Assembly (NCBI GenBank): GCA_949128115.1
Contig: OX421967.1
Coordinates: 23,452,635-23,516,634 of the forward strand
DNA from: Anaspis maculata
Taxonomy: Eukaryota > Arthropoda > Insecta > Coleoptera > Scraptiidae
Length of the DNA stretch: 64,000 bases
Direction: 5' to 3'
In this document: in pieces, positions 19,463 to 30,522 of the stretch
Layout: each line of letters starts with the position of its first letter
How positions within the stretch are numbered: position 1 is the first letter of the stretch
The notes under the pieces: generated by a model
The model's input: the letters and a program-made list of their open reading frames with translations, nothing else
The model's database searches: none
What the model was told of the DNA's origin: nothing
Translations under genes and position numbers: made by a program

Positions 19463-21017
19463 TCTTTTTTAAAGCTGATTAATCAAATTAGAAAGCTACC
19501 ACCTGGGGGATCGTCAGGAATTGATCACATTCCCAATAGTGTGATCAAAACAATAAGTGCGCATATCAGTGGTCCTTTATGTTATGCATATAACATAGCT
19601 ATTCAGACTGGCCGTTTCCCATCCAGTCTAAAGACTGCAAAGGTGATACCACTGCACAAGAAAAACGACTCTGAGTGTATAACTAACTATAAGTAGACCA
19701 ATTTCAATGCTGAATGTGTTTTCTAAAATTTTTGAAAAAATTATTCATAAGCGAATGATGAAATACCTGGTGAAATATAAGATGATCAGTAGGTCGCAGC
19801 ACGGTTTTGTGCCTGGAGGCTCAACCGAATCGGCCTGTATCGAGCTCGTCGACTTTGTACACGGTGAACTAGACGGGGGAAATTTGGCTATGGCTTTGTT
19901 TTTTGATTTCAGTGCTGCATTTGATTCGGTCGAGCCGAGCCTTTTGTTCCGGAAGCTTGAGAGTTTGGCTTTCAGGGGCAGTTTCTTGTGTTTGCTGAGG
20001 TCATTTTTAACTGATAGGACCATCGTGGTCGAAGCGAACGGAGCAAAATCTCATCCGCAAGAGCTAAATCTGGGGGTAGTCCAGGGATCCGTCCTGGGCC
20101 CCCTGCTGTTTATTTTGTTCATGAACGATCTGTTTGATTCACTGCCAGACGGTAAAGTTGTTTTATATGCGGACGATGCGACTCTCCTGGTGTCGGCTGT
20201 GAACGAGGAGGAGCTGTGTTTTGAAGTTGAACGCCTAATGTTTCAGTTCACAACATGGGCCGAGAAAAACCGGCTTCTTCTGAATGTCGAAAAAACTGAC
20301 TTCATGGCTTTTCACAACAGAAAACCGCCATTCATCAATTTACATTTTGACCTCGAAAATCGCCACCAAGGCCTCGCGGATAGCGTCAGATATCTGGGCA
20401 CCACCTTGGACTCGCGTCTGGCATGGACGGAGCAGATTCGGAATGTAACGAAAAAACTTAACACAGCCTTCTTTGCTCTTTTGAATTTGAAATCCTGTTT
20501 AAGTGTGGATGGCTTATTGAATGTATACTATTCATTAGCGTACTCTGTGTTGCATCACAATATCACTGTATGGGGGACTGCAGCTGAGCTGAACCGCGTT
20601 TTTATAGGGCAAAAACGTATTATACGTCTACTTTTTAGTCTCAGAACCCGTCAATCGTGCAAGCCATACTTTAAAGCCCATGGATCATTGACGACACCTT
20701 GTATATACTTTTATAAATTATTGTTACTTATGAAAAAAAATTCTTCCATCTTCCCAACGGGTAACTGCGGGCATGACTATCCTACGCGAGGGGGCTTCCT
20801 ACTGAGACCCCCAAAACACCAGACGTCAATGTTCGAAAAGTCTTCAAACTATGTAGGTATAAAATTGTATAACGCGTTACCGCCTCAAATCAAAGACATA
20901 CCGAACGTCAAGCTTTTCAAACTCAGGCTTAGAAAAGTACTCGCCGACGGCGCCTTTTATAACTTGGATGAATGTTTGTCTGCATTTAAGAGACTTACTG
21001 TAGCCCAGGCTTTTTAG
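19463..21017 (+). mobile_element. 5'-truncated non-LTR retrotransposon (jockey/CR1 group)
   Basis: Similarity to LINE ORF2 starts near 19472 in one frame with INQIRKLPPGGSSGIDHIPN and continues to LHKKNDSECITNYK. At 19691-19694 four extra bases (AAGT) interrupt the conserved N-Y-R-P-I-S motif, create a TAG in that frame and shift reading to the frame of the 436-codon ORF starting at 19707. There is no endonuclease domain, so the copy is 5'-truncated. It is bounded on the left, within about 60 bases, by the MITE at 19215-19410. Confidence 0.8.
19707..21017 (+). CDS. Non-LTR retrotransposon reverse transcriptase, ORF2 C-terminal two thirds
   Basis: Open for 436 codons, the longest open frame in the window. 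Reverse transcriptase blocks appear in order: HGFVPGGST (residues 32-40), FDFSAAFDSV (66-75, with the first catalytic Asp), QGSVLGPLLF (126-135) and LYADDATLL (153-161, the YADD catalytic pair), then a thumb-like region with YLGTTLDSRLAW. The C-terminal part (IGQKRIIRLLF, SCKPYFK, PCIYFYKLLLL) is the domain typical of CR1/L2/jockey-type elements. The enzyme would copy its own RNA at a nicked target. As this copy lacks the endonuclease and has an upstream frameshift, it is probably dead in cis. The first Met is internal to the original protein, not a natural start. Confidence 0.85.
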   Translation: MLNVFSKIFEKIIHKRMMKYLVKYKMISRSQHGFVPGGSTESACIELVDFVHGELDGGNLAMALFFDFSAAFDSVEPSLLFRKLESLAFRGSFLCLLRSFLTDRTIVVEANGAKSHPQELNLGVVQGSVLGPLLFILFMNDLFDSLPDGKVVLYADDATLLVSAVNEEELCFEVERLMFQFTTWAEKNRLLLNVEKTDFMAFHNRKPPFINLHFDLENRHQGLADSVRYLGTTLDSRLAWTEQIRNVTKKLNTAFFALLNLKSCLSVDGLLNVYYSLAYSVLHHNITVWGTAAELNRVFIGQKRIIRLLFSLRTRQSCKPYFKAHGSLTTPCIYFYKLLLLMKKNSSIFPTGNCGHDYPTRGGFLLRPPKHQTSMFEKSSNYVGIKLYNALPPQIKDIPNVKLFKLRLRKVLADGAFYNLDECLSAFKRLTVAQAF

Positions 21018-22640
21018 CATTTAACATGAAACAAATCAATCCACGTGCAATCTTCACGGTATCGTATCCACTCAACTTTACTAAACAACATACTAAAAGT
21101 CCCCAACTTTCCTCCGCGTGCGTCATAATTTTTGAGGGGAGGGGGCAAAATTTTCAATAAAAAAAATTCTAGGACAACAATAATCCAGTCAGTGGCTTCA
21201 AATTTATCATATTTGGATACATTGGGGTATAAGTGGAACTTATTGACAAACCAGACGTCCATGGTTCCCGTGAGGGGAGCTCGGGAGGGGGGCAATTGGT
21301 GACCTGTGCAAGAGATTTGGTTTTCATTAATTGTGAGACAATACTGGCATGTTGGGTATCGTTTCCCACTAAATCTGACCTTGCAAATCCAATTATGACC
21401 TTCAAATTCTGATTAAATAATGTTTCGAGCAATTTTCGGCAAAAAAGCGAGATTTTGGGACCAAAATAAAGCGGTTTTTCAATTTAGGTTATTTTTTTGT
21501 TTAATGCATTAATCATTTGGATTTACGATTTAATGAATTATATGGACTTTTCTGCACAGGAATATTATATCACAAACGCGAGGAAAGTGGTTACAAGGTG
21601 AAAAAAATAATTTATTGAAAAAAATGTCGAAGCCCTAAATGTCACTCAAAAATATCTCCGCGCACTTAGAAAAAATTGTATTGTAGCTGTAATATCGCTT
21701 TGGCTTTATCTTTTAAGGTTTCTTCTTGTAGCCAAAACAATGCTCTAGCTTCCTAAAAAAGAACACTCTACATTGAAATAATAATAATATAACAACAGCA
21801 ACTTTCCCGCGGGTATGGTATAGCCTTATTTTTCACTTTCAAGCTGGCTTGCGCCGAACGTCAAACCAACTCGATTTTATAATGTTCAAGAAATGATATT
21901 TATGTCGAATGCCTGATTTAAATGCGTGAAATAGTTGCAGTTATCGATCCTATTTGAAATTTCGAACATTGATGTATTCAACGTGAAAATATCGTGAATT
22001 AAAAATCCACAATTTTGAGGAGCAAATTTTTTTTTCGATTGCTCACAATCTTTTTTAAAACAGGGCTTCAACATTGTTTTCACATTTGAATACTGTATTC
22101 AAAGTCTATAGCACAGCACAGGAAGATTTTCATAGCCGTGCTCTGTAAAAAATATCAAATAATAATATCTATAATTTCAAGTTCACTAGCAGTCAAATAA
22201 AATCGCATCTCGCTTACCATCCGTACTTGAAGCTTATTTGGTCCAATGTTAGCTTCGTTAAAAACTCGTCTATTGATTTCCAAACATTAAATCGAAAGGT
22301 ACCTCGAATACCTACCGATATCTATACTCATCCATATTGATAGCAAAGTTATTGAGCACCTAAAGGTACTAAATTCATGAGTTTATAAAAATAACAGATC
22401 ATCCTCAGGGTCATACCCAACAAAGTGGGGTAGATTCTCACCTGTTGTGCCCCTACAACACACTCACATCTGCAAACAAGACAAGGAAGATCGCCTGCTT
22501 CTACATTTTAGACCGCAGTTCTTCTTGCAGTTGCAAGACACTATCTTCAAGAGTCTCCGCGGAGCTGGAGGGAGATGCGTCTTGACGGGGACCAACAATT
22601 ACTCGTACACGTGGGTGCTCCCGCGTAGCCCACCGTGTTG
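21018..22640. other. No gene recognised
   Basis: The first ~150 bases may be the 3' UTR of the preceding LINE, but no polyadenylation signal with an A tail is clear. The rest is A+T-rich unassigned DNA. Confidence 0.35.
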
Positions 22641-22649
22641 TTTGTTTAT

Positions 22650-22885
22650 ACCTAGAGTACCTTAACTAATCTCTAGCGAAAATCCGAGGTTATTCCGAGG
22701 TCTAGGAGCCGCGATATTGCATGGAATGACAGACATACAGACGGACGGACGAACGAATAATAAAATAAAATATCTTTGTCGGTTGTACATCTAGAGTCCC
22801 TCAGCTATCATCTAGCAAAAACCTGAGCGCAATCCGAAGTCTAGTAGCTGCGATATTGCCGAAGACTGCAGACGGCAATAACAAG
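22650..22885. repeat. Two direct repeats about 135 bp apart
   Basis: The stretch CTAGAGTACC...CTCTAGCGAAAATCCGAG...GTCTAGGAGCCGCGATATTGC...CAGACGG at about 22652-22745 is repeated with substitutions at about 22790-22878 (CTAGAGTCCC...GTCTAGTAGCTGCGATATTGC...CAGACGG). An ACGGACGGACGAACG run lies between them. It looks like a fragment of a dispersed element with a tandem structure. Confidence 0.55.
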
Positions 22886-23642
22886 AACAAACTACTAAAA
22901 ACATGATGCACAAAGAGGAAAATTGAGAAACTGCAGTACCTACTCATATCACCAGACCAGACTTAGTGAGTATGATACCATGCATATTGAACGTAGGATC
23001 AATTATTACAGATCAAAGTCAAGGTTGATAATGTTGAAGTGATTTCCCCGATATAATGCGTTGGACGTAACTTCATAGAATCCTTATTGGAATTGCTGGA
23101 CAATTTGCAATTAAGTTGAAAGATACGTCATTTTGGAGCTAAAGCCATAGGGAATCTACTGCATATAATAATACTAAGTAATATTCAGTGGTCGATGCAA
23201 AAGTAAAATGTTAACTGAAGCATAAGAAAAAAACACGTGAAAAAGTGTCATTATTGAGAATTTAAGTCTGTTAGTGTCCAATTTTCGACAAAAACCATTC
23301 TATATCATCCACTATGATTCATCATCTTTCATTCAAGATCAAGATAAGAGAAATCGATCGGGTGGTTGAGAACTAGGAGCATTTTTAAGCGGAAAGTGCA
23401 CTTTGAGGTGTCTTCATCTTTGCCTGTCAAAAAAACAGTGACGCACACGGGGGAAAGTTGGGGACTTTTTGTATGTTATATAGCAAAGTCTTGTGAACTC
23501 AAAACTGAAGAGATTGACCGTGTTTTAATTTGTTTCATGTTTTGCCGTTTTTTTGACTAAAAAGCCTGGGCTATTGAGACACTTGAATTTTTTTTAGAAT
23601 TTTCACGAAAATTAGTCTTGTTATTAGGGCTTTACATTCAAT
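22886..23642. other. No gene recognised
   Basis: Unassigned A+T-rich DNA without coding frames longer than about 65 codons. Confidence 0.35.
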
Positions 23643-23871
23643 TATACTATTGGATCGAAATAATTGAGAGTGACTCATTCACAGCCACAGTGGGTGTGAG
23701 TGAGTAAGTGAACACTTGGAGCGTGGATAACTGAGAGTGACTCATACTTTCCATCCTAGTTCCACGTCCTTCGCCGCAACGCTCCAAATGTTCACTTGCT
23801 CGCTCCAAGCTCGCTCACACCCACTGTGGATATGAATGACTCACTCTCAATTATTTTGATCCAATAGTATA
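23643..23871. mobile_element. 225-bp MITE with TA target duplication
   Basis: The element is 23645-23869. The ends TACTATTGGATC, one mismatch, AAATAATTGAGAGTGA and the inverted TCACTCTCAATTATTT, GATCCAATAGTA match over about 36 bp, and weaker inverted similarity (GTGGGTGTGAG, GTGAACA, TTGGAGCGT) continues to the centre. TA flanks both ends (23643-23644 and 23870-23871). No coding capacity. Confidence 0.85.
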
Positions 23872-23889
23872 GTATTTTTTATTTTTTTA

Positions 23890-24800
23890 TTTTTTGCTGC
23901 TGGTCACTACCTTATTAGGGGATAGCTTTCGATTTGATGGTCAGTTATTTATTGTTGGGTCGTACCCAATATGTAGAGGAAAGAATTGAAAATGGCATAA
24001 GATCAACAATTTTACAAATAAAAAGGCGAGTACTTCAGGGATCTATTCTGGGTCCTCTGTTGTACATTTATTATAAAAACTACATCTCGTCTCTATTGTC
24101 AAAACGCATCTTGCAGTTTGCAGATGATACCGCACTTGGCACTTGTATAAAGCAGCTCCAGCAAACAGGGTGAAGAGCTCTTACAACAAAAAATGGGCAA
24201 CACACTCGAATTATTGCAACACTGGTTTCATGGAAATAATTTGTCAATTAATGTTATAAGATCCAGATATTTTCATTTAATTTCCATCAATCTAAAGAGG
24301 GTCTGAAAATTGCATATGATAATACTTAGATGCATTGCATCCACTAATCAAATTGGTTTCTTTGGTGTCCGCCTGGACCCCAGGTTAGATTGGACACATA
24401 CCTAACATAGGCTGTATGCTTAGGAGGTTTAGAAAATACGCGAATGCATTAAAAACGATGAGCACTCTGATCGGCACGAGAGTGATGCTCTCGGCATAAG
24501 TACCACGTACATGTATATAGATTAAATTATGGTATCATTTTCTGGGGCCTCAAAAAACTTATTTGTACTTTTGTTTCCCAAAAGAGACAGCTATAATAGG
24601 AGTATATTCCAACTTCATGGCTCATATGGTTGCAGACAACATTTTGTACGACAACGCATACTCACGTTATCCTCTACCCTGTATGTATATCATGTGTACT
24701 TTTTGTTTAAGATAACAAAGCCGTATTTACCACATCATCTCATCTCACTGTTCAATGCTCTGCTGTCAGGTGTCGATGCCAGGTCGCTCTTTCTTTTATA
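23890..24800 (+). pseudogene. Decayed LINE reverse transcriptase fragment
   Basis: The frame at 23934-24173 contains LQGSILGPLLYIYY and ILQFADDTALG, the reverse transcriptase QGxxLGPLL and (F/Y)ADD blocks. Beyond its stop the trail continues in shifting frames: LELLQHWFHGNNLSIN, FFGVRLDPRLDWTH, then a region matching the C-terminal domain (NYGIIFWG, RILTLSSTLYVYHVYFLF). At least four frameshifts and several stops break it. It belongs to the same broad jockey/CR1 assemblage as the ORF at 19.7-21.0 kb but is a different, older copy. Confidence 0.7.
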
Positions 24801-25035
24801 CCCGCTTCTGCATTCCAGAATATATCAGGCCTCTTCCGGGAAAAAAGGCCTCAAAGGTTCTCGTCGCTCTTCTTTATTCGTATTCCATTTGCATTTGCAA
24901 GAGCTCTACGATAGTCGATTGGCTTCGTAAATATTCCAACAGGCTGTCGGTGCACGGCTCCTCCGCCAATTGTGCAGGTGTGTGTCTTATTCGCGCGTCG
25001 TGGTCTTCAGCGAGTTTTGCAACCTCATTATAAGA
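24800..25035. repeat. Dispersed repeat family C, copy 4
   Basis: GGCTCCTCCGCCAATTGTGC followed by AGGTGTGTGTCTTATTCGCGCGTCG matches copy 3 almost exactly and copy 1 well. It follows directly on the LINE relic, so it could be part of a compound insertion. Confidence 0.55.
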
Positions 25036-25628
25036 CTAAGAAAGTATATAGGCTTTATTCCTGAGAATAAAGCCATCATTCGCTTACCTTGTATGAATCT
25101 GGCTACTGATGACAAAGATTATTCCACTGAATATCGCTCACATACCCAATTCAGCCAATTAGAACAACCGAATAAGGCCCACGTGACTCAGTTTAAGCTA
25201 TCGGTTATTGCACACTAGCAACTGAAAAGTGCACATTAGGTAATAGTACCTATACATATTCTGCACTGAGTGCATTCTTCACGCACTGCACATTGACAGA
25301 CCTGTAATTTTGGTAATTTCATGTTTATCTGAATATTCTCACGGGCAATGGAGCTAATGAGTTCTATCCCTTTTTGAAATTTCGCTGTCGGGTTTTTATC
25401 AGATAATAAAGGGACCATCACACACTCGTTAAATTTCTAGGCAACGACGCTTTCGAGTTCACCACCCGATAAAACTCTTAGCTTGTATGGTGTTACATAC
25501 GAAAACACGACAAACATTCCAGGGTCTTTTGAGTTCTGTTGTTTGTGGATTATGGCCTGAATTAAAAGTAGACGATGTAGGAATAGGAAGGAATTGAGAA
25601 AAATATCCACTCATACATAAATTAGATC

Positions 25629-26087
25629 ACTAAACGCAGTGGCGTAGCTAGGTGTTCAGGGACCCTGAGGCAAACTGTTTCGAGAGCCCTCAAAAAAAGA
25701 AGGAATTTAAAGGAGGTCTACGCCCAAACATGTTCTGCTAGTCCCCCAAATCCACATTATTAATAATATTATTAATAATATTGATACCAATAGATGAATT
25801 CATCCATTTCTTTATTAATTATTGATATCGATAATGGAAATTGAAGTTTTCACATCACACAAACTTCAAAACTTGAATAATAATAAAATATGTAGGTAAA
25901 AATAACAAGAATTGAATTTCTCTCTTACGGCACCGTTTTCTTAGTTTTGATTACTTTATAACAAAACTGTTTTTAAATTTTGTGGGAAAAATTATAGGGT
26001 TATCCACCCCGGAGGGCCCCCTTGAGCTCTGGGGCCCTGAGGCACTGCCTCGCTTTGCTTATTGAGAGCTATGCCACTGACTAATCG
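25629..26087. mobile_element. hAT-like element, CAGTGGCGTAGCTA family, long copy
   Basis: The element is 25637-26079 (443 bp). It begins CAGTGGCGTAGCTA and ends AGCTATGCCACTG. Flanking 8-mers ACTAAACG (25629-25636) and ACTAATCG (26080-26087) match at seven of eight positions, a lightly mutated 8-bp duplication. It shares subterminal AGGCAAACTGTTTCGAG and GGCCCTGAGGCACTGCCTCG with the 196-bp copy at 19.2 kb but has about 250 bp more interior, including an A+T palindrome (ATTATTAATAATATTATTAA). No transposase frame. Confidence 0.8.
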
Positions 26088-27550
26088 CATATGTAGCGAC
26101 CTATTTGAAGATTTAGAGGAAGCAGCCCGCTGGAAGTTTAAAAATTCAATTATTATGCGGATGGCGAAAAAGTAGTCTCTAATTACAGATCACCAGTGCC
26201 GAATACCTACAAAACTCACCTAGTGCCACAATAAGCGCCATGCAGGAGGTGCGAAATTCCCTCACCTCTTCGCCGTCCTCCTGCAGAATTTCCTGCCGTG
26301 GCTGCCTGCCGGCTGGCCTGCTGTGGTCCGAAGAGCGTGACGACAAAACCCAGCCACTGTTTTCTTCGGCGGCCTAGCCAGTCCGACTCTTCAGTCACGA
26401 CACTCGGAACGCACGTTCTTCGAGACCCGTTCACAAACCGGCGCCACCGGGCGCAAGTGACAAGAAATCTTCTTGATTGTTTTCGGCATTTTTCAAACTG
26501 TGACTAAAGATTTTTTTTTAGTTAGACTTTATACAAATTAAAAAATAGTGCGCACAGTGGTGACCCAAAATGAAGAACAATTTGGAATATAATTAATTAC
26601 TCTTTTTGAAGGTAGGTAAGTAGGTGTACTTAAGTTTGTTTTCTTGTATTTCTAGACAAGTACCTGGGTGGGTACTCAAAGAGATGATAATGGTAGGATG
26701 GAAATTATGCGTGAGCGCGTTCCAATTCAAGAGTTATGTGTTTTGTGCTATGCTCTTCTTGGTGCGATCAAGAAGAGAAAGATTAGATGCAAATTAGACC
26801 GACAATTCAACACTTTACCGTTTCGCCTCTCTGGCTGATAATAATAATGATAATAATAGAAACTGATTCTAATTAATTGGATGTAACTAGGTATTCGTGG
26901 AACATGTATCCAGCGAGCATCTCTGTCGGATTGGGAAAGCTTTAAGCTCGAAGTAGTTGGGTATTTATTTTCTTCTCCTTGATTTTGGGAACCTCAAGAC
27001 AATCATTGTCAAAATTGCCCCAAGAAGCCCTGATCACAGCCAGATTATGTCTCTGTGAATTTTTGAAGAGGGTTGCCGAAATAAACCGAAATAGAGTCAG
27101 CGTAACACAATGAAGCCTCAATTTCACGAAGTGTTCGCTAGGTGAGTGAGTCTCTATAGGAGACTCGACATCAAGGAAATGCGGTGAAGAATCATAGACC
27201 TTCTTGGAAATGCAAAGAAAAATCAAGTTATCATGTGACACGCGTCGGAGGTTGAAAGTAAATTCATTGGATGGAAGACACAAAATGTTATAAAAGTTGC
27301 TCGATTTGCAAAAATGCTTAGAATAATAATGATTCTCCTCGAAACATTTTCATACCGCTGAACCTGAACTGATTAGCTCCAAATTCTGATAGGCTATGTC
27401 GAATGGGCCGGATTTCATGTGACGTCACGCCCTGGCCCTATAGTCCAGTTCCATCAGTACATCACCTGTCACCTGTCACTTTGTGACACTTCCGTTTGAT
27501 CGAGCACTACGAAAAATTTATTCTTCTACCCGTATCCGGTACCCGATCTT
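26088..27550. other. No gene recognised; one G+C-rich patch
   Basis: A G+C-rich, CpG-containing patch lies at about 26215-26460, with short open frames on both strands but no recognised motif or convincing splice sites. It could be a promoter-proximal region or part of an exon. A minus-strand frame of 113 codons (27283 to 26942) has no recognised family. Confidence 0.3.
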
Positions 27551-27559
27551 ATCATTTTA

Positions 27560-28095
27560 CCGTAATACATATGGGGAGTTATATTTAGAGGATGATTTGA
27601 AATTTATTTTATGAAAATTTCACATCGGTGCGAGGTGCAGGCCAATAGTTAATCATTTTTGAAAATGACTCCGAAACTACGGCTCGGCCGCAAATGATTT
27701 ATTCGTTGCTTGCTGGTGCTTGATATCCTTTCCTCCGAACAAAACGAAATTCAATACAGAAAATAATTCAACTCGAATGGGTAGCTCATGGCCTTGGTAC
27801 GCGAATCAAGAAAAATTTTGCCGAAATAATCATGAACAATTACAAAAATAACATTTTGGTGTGGGGCGGCTTCGCCGATCAAGTGCTGGCATTCGCGGTA
27901 AGATGTAGAAAGTTGCGATATGCAGGCAACTACAATTTCTTAATGAAATACATCACTGCATGTACGGCATTATATTTAGAGAACAATTTGAACTTTCTTT
28001 TGACAAAAGCCCCACTTCGATCCGACCGTCGGGTCAATTGTTATCAATTTTTGAAAACGACCGCAAAGCCACGGCTCGGCGCATATTACACGACC
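27560..28095. repeat. Diverged direct duplication, ~395-bp spacing
   Basis: TTATATTTAGAGGATGATTTGAA...TCATTTTTGAAAATGAC...CGAAACTACGGCTCGGC at about 27578-27695 recurs as TTATATTTAGAGAACAATTTGAA...TCAATTTTTGAAAACGAC...CAAAGCCACGGCTCGGC at about 27970-28085. It may be a two-unit relic of a longer tandem. Confidence 0.55.
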
Positions 28096-28670
28096 CTACA
28101 AATTTAAAATCAGACGTGCCGAAATAGTAATTGACCATTTTGAAATAGCTAGTACTAGGTACCTAAAGGATAATGGCACTCAAATTACGAAACATGTTCA
28201 AAAAAGTAGGTAGGTATCACTAAAAATCATGTGACAGGCTACCATTTTTTCGGTTTTTCGATAAAAAAGAAATGTTCCAATTCAAAACTGAACCCGATAT
28301 TCGTGTTCAGGAGGTCGAAATCAGTTGAAGAACATTTTTTTATATAAGTAACAGAATGACGCTTATGTGGCCGGTTTGTCTGTCTGTCTGTCCGAGTCCG
28401 TGCAGAAATTAAGACGCTGTACTCCTTCTCGAGAATTGAAACAAGAGTCTTGGAACTTTTTTCCGATTAATAGCTGATGTCCCCAAGGGTGGCCAATGGG
28501 CACTATTTTCGTTATCCATACATCGTTATCATTATTCTCAAAAAACAGAGATCTCCTGTGCACTTCGATGAAGTTGAGCTTCTTCTCGGGAACTAAAGCT
28601 ACAGCCCTTGAAGATTGAACTTTATCCGGTGGATAGCTTAGGTTCTCAAGGACCAAAAAGGCAGAATGGC

Positions 28671-29065
28671 TTTCATAATTCGGCCGCCATCTTGGCTGCC
28701 ATATTGAAATTTCTTATTAGTAGAACGATTGTCATGAAACTTGAAACTTACCCTTGTCTAGTACGATCATTCTTATTTTCAAGCCAAATTTCATGATTGC
28801 CCCACCATCTTGGCCGCCATATTGAAATCTCTTATAAGTGGGAGGATTTTCATGAAACTTGAGAGTTACGCTTGTCTTGTACGATTATTCCTATTTTCAA
28901 GCTGAGTTTCATAATTCTGCCGCCATATTGAAATCTCTTATTAGTGGAACGATTTTCATGAAACTTGGAACTTACCCTTGTCTAGTACAATCATTCTGAT
29001 TTTCAAGCCGAATTTCATGATTCTGTCGATATTTTGGCCGCCATATTGGAATTTTTTGCCCAAGA
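28671..29065. repeat. Tandem repeat, 118-bp unit, about 3.4 copies
   Basis: Unit starts marked by TTTCAT(A/G)ATT lie at 28671, 28789, 28907 and 29013. The first two spacings are exactly 118 and the third 106 after a 12-bp deletion. Each unit carries CCGCCATATTGAAAT(T/C)TCTTA, GATTNTCATGAAACTTG and CTTGTCTAGTAC. A GTCT/GTCC run at 28378-28394 lies just upstream. Confidence 0.8.
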
Positions 29066-30039
29066 CGGTAGAACCCTAATTACTCAACATCTTGCGTTCA
29101 CTAATCCTCCAAAAAGGAAGTGCGCTACTGAGCCTCATGCCCATGAGGCGTATTCGCTTGTTAGGTAGGTAGGTAGGTACCGAACAGAACCCAAATTAGT
29201 GGCTCTGTCATTGCACCATTCACATTTGTCCATAGCAGTAGCAGTACCTACGCAATACCTACGATAAACTCAAAATCATGCAAAGCCTTGAAAATCTGGC
29301 TGTCTGTCTTTATAGCTACCTACCTAAACTCTTTTAAAGGTAGGTTCTTTTCCTCGTTTTACGATGAGAATTCCTCATTTCGCCTTCTCATTGAACTAGA
29401 AACAATCGCCAGCAGTCTTCTACTATAAAATTCATCTAAGAATAAACGAAACGAAAAGTGTGGGAAAAACAAATTAAAGTTGCGGAAATAGTGAAACTGT
29501 CCACATAAACTAATAAAACTACTACAACAATCGACAAAAACTCTAGTATAGGTGCTGTCTCGTATTCTCTTATGCACATGCACACTTACCTATGCGAAAT
29601 AATAATGACATTCACTCCAGGTAGATAAATACATTACAAATACATACTTATTAGTTATTACTTACTTAGTAGGTAATATAGGACTCTGACAGTGCTAAAG
29701 AACACCAATAAAATTATTCGCATATTAATGAAGTTCCCATTCACGTTGCAGAAAAGTAAGAAGTAGTATTATCGATTTATTAGTCTTTCCCTTTCACTGT
29801 CTAGTGTCTATATCCGTAGAATTGGACACAAAGACGATTTTTCGACACAAAATACGCAGAACCAGTAAATGCAGTTAGATACCTACTGCAGTTTGAGCAT
29901 AGTAGTGCAAACAAACATAAACAACTTTCATGCGATGGTGCTTAACCGGCCAATAGATAATCTAAGCCTATGTTACTGCTGACAGCACTGCAAAGCAAGA
30001 CGGTTTCGGATAAGTAGGTACTACAAGTAGAAATACAGC
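29066..30039. other. No gene recognised; TAGG run and dispersed scrap
   Basis: TGCGCTACTGAGCCTCATGC at about 29121 recurs as a close variant at about 58830, so it belongs to a dispersed element. A short (TAGG)n run is at 29163-29180. Otherwise unassigned. Confidence 0.4.
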
Positions 30040-30268
30040 GTGTTCAACAATAATTGTCCGCTTTTCGGAAATAGCGGTTGCGTGTGCCGCTTCAACTAAA
30101 TCATTTTGAGATCTGCAGTAATGAGATCGATCTACGTCACGTCACTACGTGACGCTGCTATAGAAAATCAGAGAAATTTGATTGGTTGAATGGTTCGATT
30201 GACACCTGTCCTGTCACTTACGTCAAAGCTGTCAATTTTTTTTGTTCATGACAATGATTATCTAAGTT

Positions 30269-30282
30269 GTTGCCATGGCAAC
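30269..30282. promoter_or_regulatory. RFX-type X-box palindrome
   Basis: GTTGCCATGGCAAC is a perfect 14-bp palindrome and matches the consensus X-box bound by RFX transcription factors. It lies in the degenerate tandem array rather than near a recognised gene, so a regulatory role is only a possibility. Confidence 0.4.
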
Positions 30283-30508
30283 ATGGATACAAACCCGAAA
30301 TGACAGCAGTTGACGTTGATCACACTTTTACTTTTAAACTGCACTTAATCCTCCTTGTACGGTGTTTTGTTGAGAAAAGGGTGATTTCTTCTACCTTGAA
30401 CGGTTTTTTATACGTACATTTTGTTATTTGACAGCGCGCAACACCGTTTATTGTTGACAATTTTTGACGCAAGTAATGCTAATTGCCATTCTGGGTTTGA
30501 ATCCATGG

Positions 30509-30522
30509 GTTGCCATGGCAAC
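30509..30522. promoter_or_regulatory. Second identical X-box palindrome
   Basis: The same 14-mer, GTTGCCATGGCAAC, recurs 240 bases downstream of the first. Both sit in the first part of the tandem array, so the repetition may simply reflect repeat structure. Confidence 0.4.
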
